NCBI GenBank assembly: GCA_964393865.1 | Contig: CAYMUW010000064.1 | Location: forward strand, 1-11,483 | DNA: 11,483 nt | DNA from: Suilimivivens sp964393865 | Lineage (GTDB): Bacteria; Bacillota; Clostridia; Lachnospirales; Lachnospiraceae | Reading direction: 5' to 3' | In this document: in pieces, positions 5,642 to 11,483 of the stretch | Layout: every line of letters starts with the position of its first letter | Position numbering within the stretch: position 1 is the first letter of the stretch | Program-made: the position numbers and the translations under genes | The notes under the pieces: model-generated | The model's input: the letters and a program-made list of their open reading frames with translations, nothing else | Database searches by the model: none | What the model was told of the DNA's origin: nothing

Positions 5642-7348
5642 CTAATAACTGATAATCTCTTCCTCCTCAGGAAGAATATCCTGCGGCACAGAAGGGGTGG
5701 GCTCAGCTTTTTTCTCACCCGGCTTCACAAAATCCGTTCCATAAACCACCGAGTTCAGCTTTCTTGTGTAGGTTTGATTGTCATAAGCATTAATTTCCAG
5801 TGCTTCCTCTTCTGAAATTCCATAATTGCTTTCCAAAATACTGCAAATCTGGTGATACAACGCATCCACTTCATTGCGCACACCATATTCATCCGCAGCA
5901 GTTAAGTCTTGATAGCAGCTAATTCCCTGCAAAAGCGCATCCACGGCTTCCAATTCCCTGCCCATAGCAAGGTTATTTTCATAAGACTTGAGCTTACGCT
6001 CCAAGCGCAATACCGTCTTTGCCCGGTTAAAGACCAGCTTGTCACTGGCATTTAAATGCTTATTATAAAGCAGCTCATAAGCCTCCTCATAATCTCCTAT
6101 ATAATAAGCGTCCCTGGCCGCTATTTTATCCGAATATTCCGGCAGAAACATACTCAGCAGCAATATACATGCAAGCAACGTAGCACAGAAAGCAATCAGT
6201 AAAAACAAATTCCTCCGGCTAAGCGCCTTAACAGGCTTTTCCTTCTTTTCTTCCTTGGCCTTCTTTTCCTTCCGGGACTCCCTTACCTTTTTCTTTTTCT
6301 TGTCAGATGCCCCTGCATCCTCATTTTCCTGTTCATCATCGTTGTTATCTGTCTGCTTTTTCTCTTTACCTTTTTTGGATTTACCTGCTTTTTTATCCTT
6401 TTTCTTTTTCTTATCTTTCTCTTTCTGATCCTCTTCTTCCAATTCATTTAAGATCGATGCATTTTCCGATGAAATATTTTCAACTTCTCCGGAAGTATTT
6501 TCGTTTTCCTCTTCGGTAAGAGCTGTCAATATTCTGGAGAAAAATCCTGGTTTTCCTTCCTTAACAGGCTTCTCCTTCTTATTCTTCCTGGCATCTGAAG
6601 CTTGTCCACCCTCCCCGGCCACTTTATCATACTGCCCTGACGAGACATCCTCCGTATCACCGGACTTCTCCTCCAAAATCTCTTCCAGATTATCTAACTG
6701 CGCAAACAAATCATCGTGCTTTTCTTCAAAAGGTATTTCCTCAGTTGACGCTTCCTCGCCGGAAACAGCTGTTTTATCCTTGCTCTTTTTCTTTCCAAAC
6801 AGTCCAAATCCCCGCCCTGCTTTTTCTCGTTTTGCGCGCTTTTTCTTTGCCTTGCCATTTAGCTCATCGGTCTCGGCCGTAGAAGCTTCCTCCGGTTCTG
6901 TCGATACTCCGTCATCAAACACGGGGATACTCTCCTCACTTTCATCTGCTTCAACCAGATTCCCTATGTCATTCATACTTTCCAGCAGAGCAAGCATATC
7001 ATCATCCACCGCTTCATTCCGGTCCGTCTCGTTTAAAAGTCCGTTGATTTCTGCTAAATCCTCATCATTGTCTATACTAATATCCTGCTCAGGTAATTCT
7101 ATATTAATGTCATCCGGTATCTCTACTGCAATATCCGCCGATGCCTCTTCCTTATCGTTCTCCATCTCTCCGCTTTGTTCAATCGCATCCAGCATATCTG
7201 CCAGATCCTCGGAAGACACAGAAAAAGAGCTATCGCCGGTCGGCTTAGCATTCATCTCCCGCATAACATCTTCCATTGTTCTGGGCTTCGTATCTCCCTC
7301 AGTCATTGCCTTTAACAGATCATCAAGATATTTTTCGTCAGTAGACAT
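5642..7348 (-). CDS. Charged single-pass membrane protein of unknown function
   Basis: I do not recognise this 568-residue protein. Residues 1-165 are acidic and probably disordered. They carry several short Leu-rich acidic motifs: YLDDLLKAM at 7-15, DLADMLDAI at 48-56, DMLALLESM at 117-125 and DDLFAQLDNLEEIL at 212-225. Lys-rich blocks (166-192, 254-267, 309-331, 350-374) surround two short aromatic amphipathic pieces, GFGLFG at 180-185 and GFFSRILTAL at 268-277. One membrane segment spans about 380-402 after a basic stretch, predicting N-in/C-out. The outer part (403-568) is helical and TPR-like (DAYYIGDYEEAYELL), ending in a Pro/Glu-rich tail. AGGGG lies five bases before the ATG. It lies 45 bp after the sirtuin-like gene and 35 bp before hisH. 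A scaffold or envelope role is a guess. Confidence 0.85.
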   Translation of the reverse strand: MSTDEKYLDDLLKAMTEGDTKPRTMEDVMREMNAKPTGDSSFSVSSEDLADMLDAIEQSGEMENDKEEASADIAVEIPDDINIELPEQDISIDNDEDLAEINGLLNETDRNEAVDDDMLALLESMNDIGNLVEADESEESIPVFDDGVSTEPEEASTAETDELNGKAKKKRAKREKAGRGFGLFGKKKSKDKTAVSGEEASTEEIPFEEKHDDLFAQLDNLEEILEEKSGDTEDVSSGQYDKVAGEGGQASDARKNKKEKPVKEGKPGFFSRILTALTEEENENTSGEVENISSENASILNELEEEDQKEKDKKKKKDKKAGKSKKGKEKKQTDNNDDEQENEDAGASDKKKKKVRESRKEKKAKEEKKEKPVKALSRRNLFLLIAFCATLLACILLLSMFLPEYSDKIAARDAYYIGDYEEAYELLYNKHLNASDKLVFNRAKTVLRLERKLKSYENNLAMGRELEAVDALLQGISCYQDLTAADEYGVRNEVDALYHQICSILESNYGISEEEALEINAYDNQTYTRKLNSVVYGTDFVKPGEKKAEPTPSVPQDILPEEEEIISY

Positions 7349-7393
7349 AGCAACCCCTGCTTTCCCTTTTCATTATTTTAATAGTTTATCATA

Positions 7394-8176
7394 CTAAAAA
7401 CCATTCGACAATTCATTTAAAAATTCTTCCGGCTTTTGACAAATTCCATATCCACGTTCCTTTACTTCTTCCGCAATCTGATAGAGTCTGCTATGGACAC
7501 GAAACAATTGAGATTTCTGATTAAAAAAAGTAATTCTCTCAAACGGCCATCTGATTACCGTAGGATATTTCATTCCGACTCCCAGTTCCAAAATACAGAC
7601 ATTTTTATTCACTGTCCCCTGAAGCCATTTCTTATATGTCATCCACTTATCCATATAGCCTTCTTCTATGTAATGAGACGCATCTGTATTGTTAAAAACC
7701 AGCGGCTTTTGACAAACCGGACATTGCGGCTGCATCATTTTATTCTTCTGACCTCCTGTCAAGAAACTGTCCTGCACCTGAGCCAGCAGTTCATTATCCA
7801 CATCATACAGTGCGGTACTGCACTTTTCACTACACTGAAGCTTCTCATAACCGCCACAGGGTTCCACAATCCTCTCCTCATTTAGCCCTGCATCTCTCCA
7901 TGCTCCATCACGACAAAGTGAGACAATAAAATAATTTTTCCCTTCCAGACATTTGGCAAGATTGCTATATGCCTCTCTGCCTTTTTCCCGCCATTCCTGT
8001 AATAATATTCTCTCTAAATAAGGCAGCATCCAGCTATCTCCTGCAGCTTCCTGCGCTTTCAGATATCTTTCATTCTGCCGCACCTGTTTTAGCCCATCCA
8101 TTTCTTCCCCGATGCCGACTAAAACCAAATCCGCTTCCCTGATTTTATCAATTATATGATTAATCATTTTTTCCAT
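7394..8176 (-). CDS. Sirtuin-fold protein with substituted catalytic residues
   Basis: The 260-residue protein follows the Sir2 order of motifs but with key changes. The GAGIS loop appears as GIGEE (21-25). The TQNIDGLHQRAG motif appears as SLCRDGAWRDAG (86-97), keeping D90, A96 and G97 but replacing the catalytic Asn by C88. The E-x-H-G motif is EPCG (105-108), with C107 in place of the general-base His. The zinc site is kept: C115, C119, C152 and C155. A distant ELGVGMKYP (197-205) stands for the GTSL-V-P loop. Ordinary Sir2 enzymes deacylate lysines using NAD+; with both residues gone, canonical deacylation is unlikely. It may bind NAD+, act as an ADP-ribosyltransferase, or have another activity. 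It is the first gene of the five-gene unit; no clear promoter lies in the 40 bases after the cheV terminator. ATG 8176 and 8167 are both possible starts. Confidence 0.72.
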   Translation of the reverse strand: MEKMINHIIDKIREADLVLVGIGEEMDGLKQVRQNERYLKAQEAAGDSWMLPYLERILLQEWREKGREAYSNLAKCLEGKNYFIVSLCRDGAWRDAGLNEERIVEPCGGYEKLQCSEKCSTALYDVDNELLAQVQDSFLTGGQKNKMMQPQCPVCQKPLVFNNTDASHYIEEGYMDKWMTYKKWLQGTVNKNVCILELGVGMKYPTVIRWPFERITFFNQKSQLFRVHSRLYQIAEEVKERGYGICQKPEEFLNELSNGF

Positions 8177-8210
8177 CGCCTATCGGCTCTCCCGCTTAAC
8201 ATGCTTTTAT

Positions 8211-8242
8211 TTAATAAAGAGCCGGAACTTCTTCCGGCTCTT
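8211..8242 (-). terminator. Rho-independent terminator after the cheV-like gene
   Basis: A perfect 11-bp stem (8217-8227 with 8232-8242, core GAGCCGGAA/TTCCGGCTC) with a 4-base loop is followed on the minus strand by a T-rich tail TTTATT. It starts 23 bases after the cheV stop. The stem sequence AGAGCCG recurs in the leader of the next gene (complement of 8184-8190), allowing a weaker alternative pairing. Confidence 0.85.
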
Positions 8243-8265
8243 ACTAAAATTCTAAGATTATCTTA

Positions 8266-9165
8266 TTATTTTCGGCCTACCAGATCATCTATAACCCTTA
8301 CAAGATTTCCGATCTCCGGCTTGGATAACTGTGCATCCGCTCCCAATGCCTCTCCCTTCCTCTTCATCTCTTCATTAACAAGGGAAGAAAAGATAATAAC
8401 AGGAATATCCTTGGTTGCATCATCATCCTTAACTAACTTGGTAAGTCTGTGTCCGTCCATAATCGGCATTTCAATATCCGTAATAATACACTGAACATTC
8501 TGCTTCAAAGTACCATCTTCTTTGCACTTCGTAATTACCTCATAAGCTTCCTGCCCATCACAGGTGTGAATAAGATTGATATATCCGGCCTGCTTTAAAG
8601 AATCAACAATAAGCCTGTTCAACAAAACAGAATCCTCTGCGATCAAAATCGGAACCGTACTTCTTCCTCTGTTGCCCATTTCATCAATTTCACTGACCTT
8701 TAATCCGGTCTCAGGATTGATATCAGTTACAATTTTCTCAAAATCCAAAATAATAATCAGTCTGTTATCTATTTTGACAATTCCGGTGGAAATGCTTTCT
8801 TCAGCACTGGATACCGTTGCTCCGGGTTTAATGATATTTTCCCATGATACTCTATGTATTCCTCTTACCTCATCCACGTGGAAAGCTATATCCAGCTTAT
8901 TAAAGTTGGTAATAATAAACAATCCACCCTCCTTGGATACTCCACGCTGAAGACAATTCTTAAGATCAATCGCTGTAATCATCGTATCTCGCGGCATGAA
9001 AATTCCTTCAATGCTTGGATGTGCATTCGGTACGGGCGTAACTGTCTGATAAGGAATAATTTCCTTAATCTTTGCAACATTTATACCATATGCATTTCCG
9101 TCCAACACAAATTCCAAAACTTCCAATTCGTTCGTTCCATTTTCCAAAAGAATTTTTGTATCCAT
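8266..9165 (-). CDS. cheV: CheV-like chemotaxis coupling protein (CheW-REC)
   Basis: CheV links chemoreceptors to the CheA kinase and adjusts signalling through its own phosphorylation. The 299-residue protein has an N-terminal CheW domain (about 14-150, with YGINVAKIKEIIPYQ and IEGIFMPRDTMITAIDL). A C-terminal receiver domain (about 171-297) keeps the acidic pair E177-D178, the phospho-acceptor D230 in IITDIEMPIMDG, the Ser pair near 260 and K282. All receiver residues are intact, so it should be phosphorylated by CheA. The ATG has AAGGA directly before it and AGAAAGG 14 bases before, so initiation is not ideal. It has its own promoter (9289-9317), a ~116-nt leader and a strong terminator, so it is a single-gene unit. 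It follows a diguanylate cyclase gene, consistent with a motility and lifestyle-switch locus. Confidence 0.93.
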   Translation of the reverse strand: MDTKILLENGTNELEVLEFVLDGNAYGINVAKIKEIIPYQTVTPVPNAHPSIEGIFMPRDTMITAIDLKNCLQRGVSKEGGLFIITNFNKLDIAFHVDEVRGIHRVSWENIIKPGATVSSAEESISTGIVKIDNRLIIILDFEKIVTDINPETGLKVSEIDEMGNRGRSTVPILIAEDSVLLNRLIVDSLKQAGYINLIHTCDGQEAYEVITKCKEDGTLKQNVQCIITDIEMPIMDGHRLTKLVKDDDATKDIPVIIFSSLVNEEMKRKGEALGADAQLSKPEIGNLVRVIDDLVGRK

Positions 9166-9288
9166 TCCTTATAACCATACCTTTCTCATATTTTGCAAAT
9201 CTGCGTGATTAAAAAGTACCCCAAAATTCCTTAAAAAATAATCCCCTTATTCATTGGGTGTTTAACACTTGTATTTACCTTAATGAAA

Positions 9289-9317
9289 ATTATAACATAT
9301 ATCTCATTTTCAAACAA
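9289..9317 (-). promoter_or_regulatory. Extended -10 promoter of the cheV-like gene
   Basis: On the minus strand TTGTTT (9312-9317) is 17 bases from a perfect TATAAT (9289-9294), preceded by TG in the extended -10 position. The start point near 9282 leaves a leader of about 116 nt with only small self-complementary pieces (GTGTTAAACAC). I see no cyclic-di-GMP riboswitch core in it and no SigD-type motility promoter. Confidence 0.75.
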
Positions 9318-9333
9318 TACAATTTTGTGACTG

Positions 9334-9358
9334 AAAACGGCATTTAAAAACGGCATTT
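9334..9358. repeat. Tandem 12-bp repeat between cyclase and cheV genes
   Basis: AAAACGGCATTT occurs at 9334-9345 and 9347-9358, a period of 13 bases. It lies 17 bases upstream of the cheV -35 box and 10 bases past the cyclase stop codon. It forms no terminator hairpin. A paired activator or repressor site for the cheV promoter is possible. Confidence 0.6.
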
Positions 9359-9367
9359 CACAATCAT

Positions 9368-11284
9368 CTAAGAAACATCTGAACCTTTCCGTTCCCGCTT
9401 GCTTGCATACATTCTTTCATCTGCCTGCCTTAACAAATGCTGATAATTCTTTTGCCCCTTAATTATACTGTACCCAAAGGAAAATCGCAACGGGACCTTC
9501 AAATCACTGTCAATCTGTACTACACTGTTATCCTGCAAATATTTCAATTTTTCTATACTTTGCATCAATTCCGCTTCACTATTATAATGATATAGGAACA
9601 GTACAAATTCGTCGCCGCCCTGCCTTGCGGCCACACAGTCATACAAATTGACGGAACTGATCATCTCAGAAATTTTCTTAAGATAAATATCACCCTTTCC
9701 GTGGCCATAGCTGTCATTAATTTTCTTTAATCCATCGGCATCTATCATAATCATTGCGCCATGTCCAAGCGCTTCTGGAATATTAAACAATGCAGATAAC
9801 TTATTGTCAAGACCCCGTCTGTTGTATAGGCCTGTTAACGGATCAATATCCCTCTCAGCCTCAATTTTCCTGCGCCTTATTATCTCTTCTGTCACATCCA
9901 TAACTACACCGAGAATATCATGGTTCTTGACAATCTCTTCAAGCTTTACATAGATTTCATTACTGCCCTCAAGGCAAAATACCCCTTCCTCCTCAGGAAC
10001 AGGATTTTCCCGAAGCTTCCCAATATACTCCTGAAACAGCTTATAATCGGAAGCCAGCTGCTTTGTTTGCTCCTCATCAAGTGAAAGAATTTGGGAGACA
10101 TATTCCGTAAAACGGACACTTTTCATTTTCGCATTGTATTCGTATACACCGATACGCATATTAGTCTTATTCAGAACATAAGAAATTTTATCGGTACTGG
10201 ATAAAAGGCTTTTTATCATTTCATTAATATGACTGCTGAGCTCAGAAAACTCAAGGCTGCTCTGAACATCCACCCTTTCATCAAGATTTCCGTCAGAAAT
10301 CATTCGCAGCTTTTCGTTGATGCTATATATATCATTAATTACAAATTTATTCATATACCATGTCACTGCCGTGACAAGAATTATTGCAACCAGAATAAGA
10401 CATACCGCAAGCCCTGCGGTAGTGAACGGAATATTATCATAAAGTACCTTATCAGAAACAATACGTCCAATCAGGTTCGTATCTACTACCGTAAAAACAC
10501 AGTAAGAAGGGACACCGTTGATATTGGCGTGAAATCCAGTCTGCTGTTCTTCTATTCGTTCCATGTCAAGACCAATTTCTGTCAGATTTTTCCCTATATC
10601 ATCAGGCGTAGTTGCTCCCTTAATCTCACCGCTTTCCATATCAATGGCATACAGGTCTACTCCCACATTAGCCTTTAACAGTGAAAAAATATAAGATAAT
10701 TCATTTTTCTCTGTGATCTTCATTACATTAACAGGCTCCATTCCCACCTGTACAATGAACTCTCCGTTTTCACTCCAACATGCTGAGTACTGCATCATTT
10801 TACCTTCAGCGGTATTCGGAGTAATGCCCTGGACAAGTTCTAACGTTTTATCCTCAAGCATAGGCTTGAAGAACCCTATCTGCTCTCCGGAATCAAAGGT
10901 ATAATCATAATATTCCGGATGGGTCCCCGTAAAAATCCGTCCTGTTGTATCAAAAATATGTATTTCATCCACTTCAATAAATTCTGCAATTTTCTTAAGT
11001 TCATCAACACTTTTCAATACAGAAGGATTACACTGAATAATGTAAGCGATAGCTTCTGCGTTCCGCAGACAGGTCTGACTATACTCATCTTTAAGCTCTA
11101 TAAGCTCCTTTTGATTTTCTGTTAAGATCTGCTCAATCTGACAGAATATATCGGCTGAACTTTCCCTCGCCTGCCGCTGTTCATTTAATATTTGTGCGGA
11201 AAAAGCAGCAATGAGAATTGCTGCGACCATAAACAGCGTAATTCTACGCAAATATTTGACAACTATTTTCTTAATATTAGGCAT
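9368..11284 (-). CDS. Membrane sensor diguanylate cyclase (extracellular sensor-HAMP-PAS-GGDEF)
   Basis: It makes the second messenger cyclic di-GMP from two GTP. In the 638-residue protein, membrane segments at about 13-32 and 288-309 flank a ~255-residue outer sensor region that looks like a Cache-type domain. A HAMP linker (310-360), a PAS-like domain (about 365-470) and the GGDEF domain (480-630) follow. The GGDEF domain has DPLTGLYNRRG, metal-binding D515 in MIDADGLKKIND, and an intact GGDEF motif at 556-560, so it should be active. The inhibitory RxxD site is missing (L547 and C550 at its ends). The start at 11284 has GGAGG seven bases upstream and puts a basic residue cluster before the first membrane segment; a longer frame to 11386 would run through a terminator hairpin and is rejected. 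The gene is 50 bases upstream of the cheV promoter. Confidence 0.93.
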   Translation of the reverse strand: MPNIKKIVVKYLRRITLFMVAAILIAAFSAQILNEQRQARESSADIFCQIEQILTENQKELIELKDEYSQTCLRNAEAIAYIIQCNPSVLKSVDELKKIAEFIEVDEIHIFDTTGRIFTGTHPEYYDYTFDSGEQIGFFKPMLEDKTLELVQGITPNTAEGKMMQYSACWSENGEFIVQVGMEPVNVMKITEKNELSYIFSLLKANVGVDLYAIDMESGEIKGATTPDDIGKNLTEIGLDMERIEEQQTGFHANINGVPSYCVFTVVDTNLIGRIVSDKVLYDNIPFTTAGLAVCLILVAIILVTAVTWYMNKFVINDIYSINEKLRMISDGNLDERVDVQSSLEFSELSSHINEMIKSLLSSTDKISYVLNKTNMRIGVYEYNAKMKSVRFTEYVSQILSLDEEQTKQLASDYKLFQEYIGKLRENPVPEEEGVFCLEGSNEIYVKLEEIVKNHDILGVVMDVTEEIIRRRKIEAERDIDPLTGLYNRRGLDNKLSALFNIPEALGHGAMIMIDADGLKKINDSYGHGKGDIYLKKISEMISSVNLYDCVAARQGGDEFVLFLYHYNSEAELMQSIEKLKYLQDNSVVQIDSDLKVPLRFSFGYSIIKGQKNYQHLLRQADERMYASKRERKGSDVS

Positions 11285-11322
11285 CTGTTCTCCTCCAAAT
11301 GCTAAACCGCCACAGTTTGAGC

Positions 11323-11362
11323 AGTGAAAAAGCGCAAGCTGCAAAGCTTGCGCTTTTTCACT
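11323..11362. terminator. Bidirectional 18-bp hairpin terminator in front of the cyclase gene
   Basis: The perfect 18-bp arms (11323-11340 and 11345-11362) enclose a 4-base loop. On both strands the core AGCGCAAGCT stem is followed by five T residues and a C, so it can stop transcription in both directions. Only 38 bases separate it from the cyclase ATG, and no promoter is visible in that gap, so cyclase transcripts may have to cross it. Confidence 0.85.
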
Positions 11363-11389
11363 ACGATGACAACATTTTTTTATCAAAAG

Positions 11390-11411
11390 GAGCTGATCAA
11401 AAGATCAGCTC
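11390..11411 (-). repeat. 9-bp perfect hairpin, possible second terminator
   Basis: GAGCTGATC (11390-11398) and GATCAGCTC (11403-11411) pair perfectly around a 4-base loop. On the minus strand CTTTTGAT follows, a weak T tract, so it could be a minor terminator for a gene beyond the right edge. Confidence 0.5.
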
Positions 11412-11417
11412 ACAACA

Positions 11418-11447
11418 ATCATAAAGTATTTCAAGTCATACCTTCAA
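11418..11447 (-). promoter_or_regulatory. Possible promoter upstream of the cyclase gene
   Basis: On the minus strand TTGAAG (11442-11447) is 18 bases from TATGAT (11418-11423). If used, the transcript would start near 11411 and carry both hairpins in its leader before the cyclase. The -35 falls in sequence that also resembles rRNA-operon spacer, so this is uncertain. Confidence 0.3.
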
Positions 11448-11483
11448 AACCGAACACCAGGGATTGTATCCTCTTTAGAAACA

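Noticed and set aside
6780..7397. 205-codon plus-strand ORF rich in Ser and Phe
   Set aside because: It is the antisense of the Glu/Asp/Lys-rich coding region and has low-complexity composition and no ribosome binding site.
8177..8216. SigD-like GCCGATAG before the sirtuin-like gene
   Set aside because: The nearest TAAA elements are 18 and 22 bases away instead of about 15, and transcription would start at the ATG itself.
9166..9282. Cyclic-di-GMP riboswitch in the cheV leader
   Set aside because: No conserved core or paired helices of the known classes could be found by eye; the leader is only ~116 nt and mostly AT-rich.
11285..11386. N-terminal extension of the cyclase
   Set aside because: The added codons translate the 18-bp hairpin; the ATG at 11284 has an ideal GGAGG and gives a normal membrane-protein N terminus.

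Overview
The window looks like a chromosomal segment of a Firmicutes/Clostridia genome, most likely family Lachnospiraceae. The reasons are low-to-moderate GC, strong GGAGG-type ribosome binding sites, TTGACA/TATAAT promoters, a CheV-type chemotaxis protein, a membrane diguanylate cyclase, and a tRNA without an encoded CCA. This placement is inferred from family resemblance; no database was searched. Every gene supported here reads on the minus strand, so transcription runs from the right edge to the left.

Right part (about 8.2-11.5 kb): a two-membrane-segment sensor diguanylate cyclase, then a CheV-like CheW-REC protein with its own extended -10 promoter and a perfect 11-bp terminator. A bidirectional 18-bp hairpin lies directly in front of the cyclase gene. 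The last ~50 bases resemble rRNA-operon spacer sequence, but only weakly.

Middle (3.5-8.2 kb): five closely spaced genes (gaps 45, 35, 14 and 18 bp). They are a sirtuin-fold protein whose catalytic residues are replaced, a 568-residue charged single-pass membrane protein of unknown function, hisH, hisF and ung. HisH and HisF form imidazole glycerol phosphate synthase. They sit here apart from other his genes and are coupled to a DNA repair enzyme and two unknown proteins.

Next (1.2-3.5 kb): a consensus promoter drives a TrmB-family regulator whose stop overlaps the start of a diaminopimelate decarboxylase gene (lysA) by 4 bp. It is followed by tRNA-Leu(CAA), with its own promoter, and a terminator.

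Left end (1-1.2 kb): an AT-rich accessory-looking stretch. It holds a truncated YczE-type membrane protein gene, a compact unit of promoter, ~100-nt leader and terminator (a small RNA or orphaned attenuator), and the 5' part of a MarR-family regulator gene with a palindromic operator just after its -10 box.

Most unusual items: the catalytically altered sirtuin together with the motif-repeat membrane protein in a his/ung operon; the ~100-nt leader unit at 495-597; and the hairpins controlling access to the cyclase gene and to the trmB start.
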